Shown piece after piece: positions 48,630 to 57,569 of a stretch of 64,000 nt of DNA (its first letter is position 1; each line of letters begins with the position of its first letter). The position numbers and the translations under genes are program-made. Under the pieces are notes generated by a model. That model had not been told where the DNA came from. It searched no databases and was given only the letters and a program-made list of their open reading frames with translations. The DNA comes from Streptomyces phaeolivaceus (GTDB lineage: Bacteria > Actinomycetota > Actinomycetes > Streptomycetales > Streptomycetaceae), in assembly GCF_009184865.1 (NCBI RefSeq), contig NZ_CP045096.1, forward strand, positions 868,001-932,000, written 5' to 3'.

Positions 48630-51600
48630 TCGCTCGCGGTCAGGGTCAGGTACGCCTCGTGCCGTACATCGGCGTTCGCGTGCCCGCGCAGCAGACGCAG
48701 CAGCGAGCGCCACTTCTCGGGCCAGCCGAGGGCGACACCCGTCGCCTTCACCAGGCCGACCGCCAGCAGGCCCGTCGCGGTGCCGCCGTCGCGGGCGAAG
48801 CCGTCGGCGGCGGTCAGCAGGGCTTCCGTGCGCCCCGGATGAGCGCGGTACGCCGAGGAGGACCGCAACCGGCCGGACGTGTGGACCGCCACCTTCACCC
48901 CCGCGCCCTCCAGGGCGTCGGCCAGGTCCCGCAGCCGTACGAGCAGTGCCGCGGGCTCCACGGTGTGGTCGACCAACTGCCCCAGCAGCTGGGCGCGTTC
49001 GGGCGCGAGCAGGGGTTCCGGCGCGAGCTGTGCCGCGATCGCCTCCAGCAGTTCGGGGCGCGTTCCGTCGACGTACCCGAAGGACGTCAGGTGCCGGAGC
49101 CGTTGCAGCGCCGGCAGGTCCCGGCCCTCCAGCGCGTCCGCGCCGCCCTCCGCCGTGTGTGTCGCGGCCAGCAGCTCGGCCACCGCGCCGTGGAACACGC
49201 TGCCCGGCGCGCCGCCGCCCACGGGGTGCGGCAGCTCGGAGGCGGCCAGGTCGCGCAGTACCCACGCCGCGTGCTGCCAGTGCCCGCGGTCGCCGAGGCC
49301 GCTCGCGGTCCGGGAGATCCGCAGGGCCAGCTCGGGCGAGCAGCGGCACCACACGCCCATGGCGCGCAGCAGGAAGTAGCCGCCGAAGCCCTCGGTGAGC
49401 GCGAGGGTCGTGTCGTACGCCGCGACGACCACGGCGGCGTAGGCGCGGCGGTGCGCCTCGGCCAACTCCCAGGGGGTGACGGCCAGGAGGGCTTCGTGCA
49501 CGGCCTGGCTGTCGTCGTGCGCGGCGTCCTCCAGCAGGGTCCGGGCCTCCGGCTCGCCGAGCAGCGGCGGCAGGGCGCGGACGACGGCGGCCCGGACGTC
49601 CGGGTGGTGGTCGGGGGCGTGGAAGGCGCCCGCCAGCAGGGCGACCGCCCGCCGGGGCGGCAGGAAACGCGCGGCGAGCCGTACGGCCTCCTTGCGGGAG
49701 GTGACCTTCACGGGCCGCTCCCCGGAGAGCAACGCGCCCAGGGCGAGGGCGAGTCCGGACGGGGCGGTGTAGCGGGCGGCGCGGGCCGCCGCGTACACGG
49801 CGACCCTGGCCCGGTCGCCGCCCGAGTGTTCCAGCAGCGTCGCCAGGGTGTCGTGGGGCCGGTCGGTCCAGGGCAGCGCGCCGAGCGCGGCCTCGGCGAC
49901 GATCACCTCCGTGTCGTCCCGGTGCGCGAACGCCAGGGCCCGCCCGAACTCGGCGACCGGGGCGGCGGCCCGGATCAGGGCGGCCCGCTCGTCGAGCGGA
50001 AGCGAGTCGTCCGCGACCGCCCGTCCGGCCAGTCGGACGGCCGCCCGCTGCTGGCGGGGCAGCCAGCGGTCGCTGTCGCCGAGGTCCGGCAGCGGGCGCC
50101 GGGCCCCGTCCGCCAGAAAGCGCCCGTAGGGCGGGGTGTCGCCGAGCAGGGTGTCGAGCAGATCCGTGCGCCGCCGGGTCAGCACCCGCCGTACGGACGG
50201 CAGGGCGACCGCCGACGGTTCGCGCGCGACGATCGCGGCGGCCCGTTCGTCACGGGTCGCGGGTGCGGCCAGCCACAGGCCGGCCGCCTCCCGGAACGTC
50301 TCGTCGTCGCCGCGTTCCAGGGCCGTGGCCAGCCGGTCCTGGAGTTCGGGCAGTCGCCGGGCGCGCGGGCCGAGCGCGGCAGCCAGGCCGAGCAGCAGCC
50401 GGAAGTCGGCCCGTCCGGCCCCGGCGTCGAGCCGGGGCCGCAGGGCCTCGACGACCTGGTGCTCCTGCCCCCGGCGCAGCACACGGTGGAGCGGACCGAG
50501 GTCGGGGACACCGACCCGCTTCGTGAGCCGCTCCAGCGTGCGCAGGGCCCACTCCCGCAGAGCCGCACCGCTGTCGGCCGTGTGTTCTTCGCCCGCCGCG
50601 TGCCGCCCGTCCGCCGCGTGCTCGACGAACAGGCGTACGGCGAGGGTGCGCAGCGCGGTCGTCGTGGCGGCCGAACTGTCGCGTGCCTCCAGGGCGTCGG
50701 TGGCGAGCGCGTCCAGCAGCGGGGCGTGGTCGGCGGCGAAGACCCGCGGGTGCTCCTCGGCGAGCGCGCCGAGCGCGGCGGCGCGTACCGGGTCCCGGTC
50801 GTTGCGCAGTCGGCGGACCGCGGTGGTCAGCAGTTCGGTGATCGCCTCCCGGCCGCCGTCACGGGCGGCGCAGGCCACGTACAGGGGCCAGGCGAGGGCC
50901 CGGTCGTCGGCGTCGGACCGTCCGATCGCGGCCAGGAGTTCGGGGCGGGCGTCGTCGAGCGGGCCGTGGGCGAGGGTGTCCAGGTCCTCCCACCAGTGGT
51001 CGGTGCCGTCGGACTCGGCCACCGCCCGCCGGACCTCCGCCCAGCGCTGCTCACGGGGCAGCAGGCCGAGGACGCTGAACGCCGGGCTCCAGTGGGTTCC
51101 CCCTTCGGCCATCGCGTCCACGAACGCGGGGCGCAGGCCGGGTGCCATGGCCTTCACCAGGGCGGCGAAGTGGGCGCTCCGGTTCAGCCAGTGCCGGCCC
51201 AGCGCGGCCACCGACGCGGGCTCGGCCCGCACCAGCCGCCGCAGCACTCCGGGCGGCGGCAGCGGCTCATGGCGCTGTTCACGGCGGTCGGGAGCGGTGA
51301 TCCAGCGGATGACACGGTCGGCGTCGGCGGTGGCGAGAGGGCCGAGTCCGTTGTTCAGCGCGCGCGGCAGACTGCCGGGTCCGTGCCGCTCCAGCAGGGT
51401 CAGCACCCGCTCGGGGCGCGTCGGTGCGAGGGCCGCGACCGTGGTGGCGTACACGCGCCACCAGTCGTCCCTCTGCTCTCCGCCGGCCCGGTCGGCCAGG
51501 GTTCGTTCGGCGTGGTCCAGCACCGGGTCGGGGTGTCGGGACGCCAGCCGCGTCCAGTTGTCGACGGCGTGGGCGAGCCCCGGCAACTCCCGTGCCACGA

Positions 51601-52054
51601 ACGGTGTGGAGCAGGCCGGCAGCAGCCGCGCGGCCTCGGCGTCGCCCCACTCCGCGCGCAGTCGCGCCACCAGCCGCTCGGCGAGCGCGGTACGCCCGCC
51701 GGAGGCGAGCAGCCGTGCCAGTCGTCCGCGCAGGACGGCCGGTGCGTCGTCGTACGCCGCCTCCACGGCCCGGTCGGGTACGGGCAGGTCGCGTGCGGCG
51801 CGCCGCGCGTATCCGGCGACGACCGGGTCCGGGTCGGCCAGTCGCTCCGCGAGGAACGCCGCGTCCCGTCCGACGAGGGCCGCGAACGCCGCGAGCCGCC
51901 GCTCGTAGGGGCCGCGCCCGTCCAGCTCGGCCAGCAGCGGGGCGAGCGCCTCCTGCTCCGCGAGCCCGCGGGCGGTCCGTGCCGTCAGGGCGAGGCGGGC
52001 GGGGAACGGCAGCGGTTCGAGGGCGGAGAGCAACTGCTCCGCGGTGGTGGGCAT
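48626..52054 (-). CDS. Large HEAT-repeat-like protein
   Basis: 1142 residues from ATG 52054. Almost wholly alpha-helical, with repeating pairs of helices and D-P-V-V/R turns of HEAT type (LADPDPVVAGYARRAARDLP, RNDRDPVRAAALGALAEEHP, HHPDVRAAVVRALPPLLGEP). No enzymatic motif, signal or membrane helix. Such solenoids bind proteins or nucleic acids; some serve in DNA repair or as regulatory scaffolds. It is the first gene before a decayed acetyltransferase gene and is separated from the iron ABC operon by the long inverted repeat. Family name not assigned. Confidence 0.85.
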   Translation of the reverse strand: MPTTAEQLLSALEPLPFPARLALTARTARGLAEQEALAPLLAELDGRGPYERRLAAFAALVGRDAAFLAERLADPDPVVAGYARRAARDLPVPDRAVEAAYDDAPAVLRGRLARLLASGGRTALAERLVARLRAEWGDAEAARLLPACSTPFVARELPGLAHAVDNWTRLASRHPDPVLDHAERTLADRAGGEQRDDWWRVYATTVAALAPTRPERVLTLLERHGPGSLPRALNNGLGPLATADADRVIRWITAPDRREQRHEPLPPPGVLRRLVRAEPASVAALGRHWLNRSAHFAALVKAMAPGLRPAFVDAMAEGGTHWSPAFSVLGLLPREQRWAEVRRAVAESDGTDHWWEDLDTLAHGPLDDARPELLAAIGRSDADDRALAWPLYVACAARDGGREAITELLTTAVRRLRNDRDPVRAAALGALAEEHPRVFAADHAPLLDALATDALEARDSSAATTTALRTLAVRLFVEHAADGRHAAGEEHTADSGAALREWALRTLERLTKRVGVPDLGPLHRVLRRGQEHQVVEALRPRLDAGAGRADFRLLLGLAAALGPRARRLPELQDRLATALERGDDETFREAAGLWLAAPATRDERAAAIVAREPSAVALPSVRRVLTRRRTDLLDTLLGDTPPYGRFLADGARRPLPDLGDSDRWLPRQQRAAVRLAGRAVADDSLPLDERAALIRAAAPVAEFGRALAFAHRDDTEVIVAEAALGALPWTDRPHDTLATLLEHSGGDRARVAVYAAARAARYTAPSGLALALGALLSGERPVKVTSRKEAVRLAARFLPPRRAVALLAGAFHAPDHHPDVRAAVVRALPPLLGEPEARTLLEDAAHDDSQAVHEALLAVTPWELAEAHRRAYAAVVVAAYDTTLALTEGFGGYFLLRAMGVWCRCSPELALRISRTASGLGDRGHWQHAAWVLRDLAASELPHPVGGGAPGSVFHGAVAELLAATHTAEGGADALEGRDLPALQRLRHLTSFGYVDGTRPELLEAIAAQLAPEPLLAPERAQLLGQLVDHTVEPAALLVRLRDLADALEGAGVKVAVHTSGRLRSSSAYRAHPGRTEALLTAADGFARDGGTATGLLAVGLVKATGVALGWPEKWRSLLRLLRGHANADVRHEAYLTLTASE

Positions 52055-52109
52055 GTGGCGATTCTGCCCGGCGAGATCGGTTCGGGCGATCGATTATGCG
52101 GGGACGCAG

Positions 52110-52222
52110 GGTGCGGGTCCGGTGGGGCTTCTCGCGCAGTTCCCCGCGCCTCTAAGAACAACGGCCCCTGCTTTTTCAGGGGCGCGGGGAACTGCGCGAC
52201 CAGCCCCCACCGGACCCGCACC
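52110..52222. repeat. Long inverted repeat, Streptomyces intergenic element, copy 2
   Basis: Arms 52110-52153 and 52173-52222, near-perfect reverse complements with core GCGCAGTTCCCCGCGCC and outer GTGCGGGTCCGGTGGGG, around a short loop with CCCCTG-CTTTTTCAGGGG. Same family as 7689-7850 but with a much shorter loop. It lies between the end of the permease gene and the start of the HEAT gene. Confidence 0.85.
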
Positions 52223-52229
52223 CGACGAA

Positions 52230-54296
52230 CTACCGCCGGCCACGCACCAGCAGATACAAGAAGTACGGCGTACCGATCACCGCTGTCATCAGCCCGGCCC
52301 CGAGCTGCGCGGGAGCGATCACCGTACGGCCGAGAAGGTCGGCCGTGCAGACGAGCCCCGCGCCGAGGAGGACGGCGACCGGGACCACCCGGGCGTGCCG
52401 TCGGCCCACGAGGGCCCGTGCCGCGTGCGGTGCCACGAGGCCCACGAAGCCGATCGTGCCGGCCGAGGCGACGGCGGTGGCGCTGAGCAGCACGGCCACC
52501 GTCAGGAACCCGAGCCGGGCCCGGGAGAGCCGCAGGCCGAGGAGCCGGGGGGTGTGCTCGTCGAGGGAGACGAGGTCGAGTTCGGTGCGGCGGGTGATCG
52601 CGACGACGAGGCCCACCGCCGGCACGGCCGCGACGGGCAGGACGTCCGGCATGGTCCGCCCGTACGTCGAACCGGACAGCCAGGTCAGCGCCTTGGTCGC
52701 GTTGAACGGGTCGGTGAGCACGATCAGCAGACTGATCAGGGCCGTGGTGCCGGCGGCCACGCCGATGCCGACGAGGACCAGCCGGTTCTGCTGGTAGCCG
52801 CCCCGGGCCGCCAGCCCGAAGACGACCACGGAGGCGAGGGCGGCGCCCGCGAACGCGGCGCCCGCGATGCCCCAGCCCCCGGCGACGGGCACGGTGGTGA
52901 CGAGCAGGACGGCGCCCAGCGCGGCTCCGCCGGAGACGCCCAGGATCGCCGGTTCGGCGAGCGGGTTGCGGGTCACGGCCTGCACCAGCGTGCCCGCGAG
53001 GGCGAGCGCCGCGCCCGCGCACAGGGCGGCGAGGACGCGGGGCACCCGGGTGTCGAGGACGAAGGACACCGTCGGCCCGGCCCGTCCCTGCGCCCAGTTG
53101 ACGACATCGCCGAGCAGGAGTTTGGTGTCGCCCAGCAGGACGCCGGCGATGACGACGCCGACGGTCACGGCGACCAGGACGGCGACCGTGACCAGGAACG
53201 CCGTACGGCTGGGGGTGCGCAGCCGGTCCGATGCCTCGGCCCCGGCCGTGTCCCGCAGCCGTAGCGCCATCACCACCAGGAACACGGCTCCGACCAGACT
53301 GGTGACGACGCCGGTGGGCACGGCGACCGCCGTGTCGGCGGGGACGAGGGCGCGCAGCAGCACGTCCGAGCCGAGGACGAGACCGGCGCCGACGAGTCCG
53401 GCGGCGGGCAGGGTGCCCCGGGCGCGGACGAAGCCCCGGAAGCGGCGGGCGAGGGGGCGGACCAGCGCGGGCGCGCACAGGCCGACGAAGCCGATCGGTC
53501 CGGCGAGGGTGACGGCCGCCGCGGACAGCAGGGTGGCGAGGACGACGACCGTCACCCGGGTGGCGCGGACGGGGACGCCCAGCCCCCGCGCGGCGTCGTC
53601 GCCGAGGGCGAGCGCGTCGACCCGACGGGCCGTCAGCGCCAGCCCGACCAGGCCGACGGCGACCACGGGCAGCATCTGCAGGACGCCGCCGTAGCCGTTC
53701 TGGCCGATGCTGCCCTGGTTCCACTGGTAGAGGCCCTCGGTCTCCTGCGGGAACAGCAGGAGCAGGCCCTCCGTCATGGAGTTGAGGCCGAGGGCGAGGG
53801 CGGTGCCGGCGAGGACCAGTCGTACGGTGCCCGTGCCGAGGCCGGAGAGGGCGAGGACGACGGCCGCCGCCAGCAGCCCGCCGACGAAGGCGATGCCGGA
53901 GGAGGCGAGCAGCGGCAGCGAGACACCGGTGACCCCGACGACGCCGAGCGCGAAGTACGAACCCGCGTTCACGGCGAGGGTGTCGGGCGCGGCCAGCACA
54001 TTGCGGCTGACGGCCTGCAGCACGGCGCCCGCCACGCCGAGGACGACGCCGACGAGGATGCCGGCGGTCATCCGGGGCAGCCGGGAGGCGATCACGACCG
54101 ACGCGTCTGCCGGATCGGCCCGCCCGGTCAGGGCCTTGAGCACCTCGGCGGCGCCGACGGCGGCGGTGCCCTGGGTGATGTCCACGACGGCGAGGGCCAC
54201 GACCAGGAGGACGAGGCCGGCCGTCACCGCGGCCGCGCCCGACCGGGTCGCGGCCGTCGACGGACGGGTGGCGGGGGGCGTTGCGGTGACGGCCAT
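52230..54296 (-). CDS. Iron-siderophore ABC permease, two-domain fusion
   Basis: 688 residues, about twice a normal FecCD permease: two homologous halves of roughly 10 helices each, as in FhuB. Each half carries the FecCD sign: LPRMTAGILVGVVLGVAGAV and VPRVLAALCAGAALALAGTL, GPIGFVGLCAPALVRPLARR and GTIGFVGLVAPHAARALVGR. It forms the membrane channel for ferric siderophores with the binding protein and ATPase encoded upstream. It begins 68 bases after the binding-protein stop and is the last gene of the iron-regulated operon. Confidence 0.93.
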   Translation of the reverse strand: MAVTATPPATRPSTAATRSGAAAVTAGLVLLVVALAVVDITQGTAAVGAAEVLKALTGRADPADASVVIASRLPRMTAGILVGVVLGVAGAVLQAVSRNVLAAPDTLAVNAGSYFALGVVGVTGVSLPLLASSGIAFVGGLLAAAVVLALSGLGTGTVRLVLAGTALALGLNSMTEGLLLLFPQETEGLYQWNQGSIGQNGYGGVLQMLPVVAVGLVGLALTARRVDALALGDDAARGLGVPVRATRVTVVVLATLLSAAAVTLAGPIGFVGLCAPALVRPLARRFRGFVRARGTLPAAGLVGAGLVLGSDVLLRALVPADTAVAVPTGVVTSLVGAVFLVVMALRLRDTAGAEASDRLRTPSRTAFLVTVAVLVAVTVGVVIAGVLLGDTKLLLGDVVNWAQGRAGPTVSFVLDTRVPRVLAALCAGAALALAGTLVQAVTRNPLAEPAILGVSGGAALGAVLLVTTVPVAGGWGIAGAAFAGAALASVVVFGLAARGGYQQNRLVLVGIGVAAGTTALISLLIVLTDPFNATKALTWLSGSTYGRTMPDVLPVAAVPAVGLVVAITRRTELDLVSLDEHTPRLLGLRLSRARLGFLTVAVLLSATAVASAGTIGFVGLVAPHAARALVGRRHARVVPVAVLLGAGLVCTADLLGRTVIAPAQLGAGLMTAVIGTPYFLYLLVRGRR

Positions 54297-54364
54297 GGCT
54301 CCGTTGCTTCTGCTACTGTTCGCTGCCGCTGTTGTTTCCGGTCCTTCTGCTGCCGCCGCGCCGG

Positions 54365-55345
54365 CTACTTCTTCGTCAGCGCGTCCACGACGGCGTCGAT
54401 GTACGCCTCCATCGACTCGGGGCCGCCGAACATCCAGATGCCGTCGGGCAGTCGGTGCACGTCACCGGCCTTGACGAAGGCGAGGGACTTCCAGACGGCG
54501 TTCTCGGCCAGCTCGTTGGTGAAGGGGTTGCTGGTCTCGTCCTCGTCGTTGCCCATGTAGGCGAACTGGACGTCCTTCGGCAGGTCGGTGAGGCCCTCGA
54601 CGTCGGTGGTGCCGAGGCCGTAGTCGGCGTCGCCCTTCACCTTCCAGGCGTTCTTCAGACCGATCTGCTCGTTGACGGCGCCGATGAGCGAGCCGCTGGT
54701 GTACGGGCGCAGGGAGACCTGGTTGGAGGCGACATAGCCGTCGGCGAAGGCGATGTCCGTGCCGTCGAGTCCGGCGTCGGCGAGGGTCTTCCTGCCCTCG
54801 GCGACCTTGGCCTCGAAGCTCTCCTTGACCGTCTCGGCCTGGTCGGTGGTGCCGGTGGCCTCGGCGATGAGATCGAGGTTCTCGAACATCTGGCCGACCT
54901 GGTCGGAGGCGTCCGCGGACTGGATGCCCAGGACGGGGGCGATCTCCCGCAGCTGCTTCACGGCGGCGGCCGGCAGGTCGGAGGAGGCCACGATGAGGTC
55001 GGGCTCAAGGGCGGCGACGGTGTCCGTGCTCGGCTCGCCGCGCGTGCCGATGTCCTTGGGCTCGTTCTTCAGCGGGACGGCCTGGTCCCAGGTCTTGTAG
55101 CCCTTGACGTCGGCGACACCGACGGGGTCGACGCCGAGGGTGATGAGGAACTCGACCTCGTTCCACTCGGTGGCGACCACCTTGGTGGCGGGGCCGTCGA
55201 GTTCGACCTTCTTGCCGGTGGAGTCGGTGAGGGTGATGCCCTCGGACGGCTTCTTGGAGCTCTCGGCCGCCGGCTCGGTGGTGCCGCAGGCGGCAAGGGT
55301 GAGCGCCGCGGCGGTGGTGGCCGCGGTGAGCAGGAGACGTCTCAT
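54365..55345 (-). CDS. Iron-siderophore ABC substrate-binding lipoprotein
   Basis: 326 residues from ATG 55345, which overlaps the ATPase stop (ATGA). Lipoprotein signal with lipobox LAAC and lipidated Cys20, then a type III (TroA/FecB-like) binding fold: KVVATEWNEVEFLITLGVDP, LEPDLIVASSDLPAAAVKQL, and a long connecting helix. Extracytoplasmic, anchored to the outer leaflet, it hands ferric siderophore to the permease. The exact siderophore is not predictable; the family includes hydroxamate and citrate binders. Confidence 0.93.
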   Translation of the reverse strand: MRRLLLTAATTAAALTLAACGTTEPAAESSKKPSEGITLTDSTGKKVELDGPATKVVATEWNEVEFLITLGVDPVGVADVKGYKTWDQAVPLKNEPKDIGTRGEPSTDTVAALEPDLIVASSDLPAAAVKQLREIAPVLGIQSADASDQVGQMFENLDLIAEATGTTDQAETVKESFEAKVAEGRKTLADAGLDGTDIAFADGYVASNQVSLRPYTSGSLIGAVNEQIGLKNAWKVKGDADYGLGTTDVEGLTDLPKDVQFAYMGNDEDETSNPFTNELAENAVWKSLAFVKAGDVHRLPDGIWMFGGPESMEAYIDAVVDALTKK

Positions 55346-56211
55346 GAGGTGGAGCCGAGCCTTTCGGTTGGGGTGGTGCGGGTGTGGTGACGGCCGATCG
55401 GGCGGGTGCGCAGCCGGCCGGTGAGAGGGTCGGTGTCGACCTCGATGCGGATGCCGTAGACGGAGGTCAGACGCTCCGGTGTCAGGACGTCCTCGGGCAG
55501 CCCCTCGGCGACGATCCGGCCCGCTTCGAGGAGCGTGATCCGGTCGGCGACGGCCGCCGCCTGGTCGAGGTCGTGCAGGACGACACCGACGGCGATCCCG
55601 TGGTCGTCCGCCAGATCGCGGACGAGGTCGAGGAGTTCGACCTGATAGCGCAGGTCGAGATAGGTCGTCGGCTCGTCCAGCAGGAGCACGCCGGTCTCCT
55701 GGGCGAGACAGCCGGCGAGCCACACCCGCTGCAGCTGCCCGCCGGACAGATGGTCGGCGCCGCGTTCGGCGAGGTCCGTGACACCGGTGAGCGCGAGCGC
55801 CCGGTCGACGGCGGCCGTCGCGTCCGGATCCCGGCGGCCGAAGCGGCCCCGGTAGGGGTAGCGGCCGAACTCGACGACGTCCCGCACGGTCAGTCCGCTG
55901 GGCGTGGGCCGGCCCTGCGTCAGCAGGGCGACGTGTCGCGCGAACTCACGGGCGGTCAGCGCCAGTCCGTCGGTGTCGGCGTCGATCCTGAGTGCCGCGT
56001 GCCGGGCCCGCTGGAGCCGGGCGATGGTCCGCAGGAGCGTCGACTTCCCGCTGCCGTTGGGACCGACCAGCGCGGTCACCTCACCGGGCCGCAGTCCGAT
56101 CGCGACGTCGTGCACGACGTCCACGCCGTCGTACGACACGGTCACATCCGTGGCCCTCAGTTCATGGCCGCGGAGCCTCGGGGTGTCGGCTGCTTCCTCA
56201 CCAGATCTCAC
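55342..56211 (-). CDS. Iron-siderophore ABC ATP-binding protein
   Basis: 289 residues from GTG 56211. Complete nucleotide-binding domain of FecE/FhuC type: Walker A GPNGSGKS, Q-loop LLTQGRPTPSGL, signature LSGGQLQRVWLAG, Walker B GVLLLDEPTTYLDL and H-loop VLHDLDQAA. The first gene of the operon. No ribosome site is seen and the iron box overlaps a TAGGCT -10-like box just upstream, so the message is probably leaderless and switched off by an iron-loaded DmdR1/IdeR repressor. Confidence 0.94.
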   Translation of the reverse strand: MRSGEEAADTPRLRGHELRATDVTVSYDGVDVVHDVAIGLRPGEVTALVGPNGSGKSTLLRTIARLQRARHAALRIDADTDGLALTAREFARHVALLTQGRPTPSGLTVRDVVEFGRYPYRGRFGRRDPDATAAVDRALALTGVTDLAERGADHLSGGQLQRVWLAGCLAQETGVLLLDEPTTYLDLRYQVELLDLVRDLADDHGIAVGVVLHDLDQAAAVADRITLLEAGRIVAEGLPEDVLTPERLTSVYGIRIEVDTDPLTGRLRTRPIGRHHTRTTPTERLGSTS

Positions 56212-56216
56212 ATACG

Positions 56217-56233
56217 AAGGTTAGCCTAACCTT
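56217..56233 (-). promoter_or_regulatory. Iron box (DmdR1/IdeR operator)
   Basis: AAGGTTAGCCTAACCTT, an almost perfect palindrome matching the actinobacterial iron-box consensus TTAGGTTAGGCTAACCTAA in its core. It is 6 bases upstream of the ABC ATPase GTG. Confidence 0.9.
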
Positions 56234-56269
56234 AATTTTTGGCCGACAGGGGTCCCTCTTCGGCCGGAT

Positions 56270-56836
56270 TCAGCCGGTCTGCCAGGACGCCGGATCCCAA
56301 ATCCCGGAGCGGCGCAGCGAGGCCGGGCAGTGCAGATAGATCTCGTCGATCTCCAGCACCAGGGCCAGCGCGGGCCGCCGGTCGTCCACGGCCATCGCGT
56401 CGAAGAACGGGGCGTCGGTGAGGATGCGGGCCCGGCCGTTGACCCGCAGGACCTCCTTGCTGCCGGGTATCAGGTACAGCAGGCCGGCGTGCGGGTTGTC
56501 GAGGATGTTGTGGAAACTGTCGCCGCGCCGGTTGCCCGGCCGGTCGGGCAGGGCTATCACGCCGGCGTCGACGACATGGGTGAACCCCGGCCCGTCCCCG
56601 CGCGGCGAGACATCGCAGTTGCCCCGCACGTCGGAGGTGGCCAGCAGACAGAGCGGGGAGCGGGCCAGGATGCCCCGGTCCTGCTCGGTGAGCCGGTCGT
56701 GGACCTTCTCGATCACCACGGGCCAGGGCTCGCCCAGCAGTTCCCGCAACTCGTCGGCCGACCCCAGCTCGACCCAGCCGTCCTCGGCCGCTGCTTCCGG
56801 CCCGCCCCCGGCGGTGGTCTCGATCGTGCGCGGCAA
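56270..56836 (-). CDS. PPOX-type FMN flavoprotein (pyridoxamine-oxidase-like)
   Basis: 188 residues from ATG 56836. A split-barrel FMN-binding protein of the MSMEG_1061-like group: SPLCLLATSDVRGNCDVSPR, the signature ALPDRPGNRRGDSFHNILDN, GLLYLIPGSKEVLRVNGRAR. An acidic Ala-rich N-terminal helix precedes it. It probably reduces a small molecule using a flavin. It lies immediately behind the iron operon on the same strand and has its own iron-box-like site upstream, which points to a job in iron metabolism, for example release of iron from a siderophore; this is inference. Confidence 0.88.
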   Translation of the reverse strand: MPRTIETTAGGGPEAAAEDGWVELGSADELRELLGEPWPVVIEKVHDRLTEQDRGILARSPLCLLATSDVRGNCDVSPRGDGPGFTHVVDAGVIALPDRPGNRRGDSFHNILDNPHAGLLYLIPGSKEVLRVNGRARILTDAPFFDAMAVDDRRPALALVLEIDEIYLHCPASLRRSGIWDPASWQTG

Positions 56837-56895
56837 GGCCGACCCCCAAGGTGTACGCGTCCGGCGGTGACTGCGCCTCGGAGCCGAGGCGCAAG

Positions 56896-56912
56896 TCAGG
56901 TCAGCCTAATCA
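56896..56912 (-). promoter_or_regulatory. Degenerate iron-box-like site
   Basis: TCAGGTCAGCCTAATCA agrees with the iron-box core at most positions (AGGT-AGCCTAA) and stands 60 bases upstream of the flavoprotein ATG. Weaker than the box at 56217. Confidence 0.55.
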
Positions 56913-56944
56913 CATGATCGGTGCATGGTCCAGGTAGTCGGTCC

Positions 56945-57024
56945 CCGGCGCCAGACCCAGCCGGTCCGGCCCCATACCCGGCGTCCGGCGCCAGACCCGG
57001 CGGGTCCGGCCCCACAGCCGGCGG
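56945..57024. repeat. 40-bp direct repeat, two units
   Basis: Units 56945-56984 and 56985-57024, each starting CCGGCGCCAGACCC and containing GGTCCGGCCCCA, exactly adjoining with a few differences. Between the flavoprotein promoter and the EamA remnant. Confidence 0.8.
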
Positions 57025-57049
57025 GGCCGGACCCGAGCGTGCCCGCTGC

Positions 57050-57300
57050 CTAGCGGCCCCGGCGCCCGCCGCCGGTCGGCGCCGCCGGCAGGACGAGGCC
57101 GAGCACGAGGACGCCCAGCCCGCACCAGGAGGCGGCCGGCAGGCGTTCACCGAGGACGGTCACCCGAGGACCGCCGCCACGGCGGGCTCCCCGAGGGGGC
57201 CGGTGCCAGCGAGCCGGCGGTCCCGGTCGTGCCCCACAGCACGGCCGCGACGAGGATGGGGGCGGGGCCGTGGCGGAGCGGGGCGCGGGCGGCCGGTGGC
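57050..57300 (-). pseudogene. EamA/DMT transporter, internally deleted and frameshifted
   Basis: An N-terminal EamA-like helix (PILVAAVLWGTTGTAGSLAP) is followed within a few codons by the C-terminal pair of helices (LGEPAVAAVLG, then VTVLGERLPAASWCGLGVLV and LGLVLPA), with frame changes at C/G runs near 57195 and 57165. The roughly 200 residues normally between are absent. A remnant of a drug/metabolite exporter. The next 270 bases (to 57569) show nothing I can name. Confidence 0.6.
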
Positions 57301-57569
57301 CGGGCGCGCGGGGGTCAGAGGGGTCGTACGGTTCGGCACAGTCGTGAACTTCCGTCGTCGTGTGCGTCGGGGACCGGATCCGGGACGGGCGCACGACAGC
57401 GGCCCCTGACCGCCCTGCGGGGCGGACGGGGCCGGGAATCAAACCGTCGGTGTCGGCGCCCGGTCAGGCGCCGGGCGGCGGCAGTACGACGTGCCCGTAG
57501 GTGTTCACACGGCGACGGCACTACGGAGCGGCGACCTTCCCCTTCTCCCGGCCCCGGCCCCGCCCCCGC

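Noticed and set aside
48659..52486. A 1275-codon plus-strand frame opposite the HEAT-repeat gene
   Set aside because: Gln/Arg/Gly-rich antisense product; the minus-strand frame has regular helical repeats and a start/stop overlap with the next gene.
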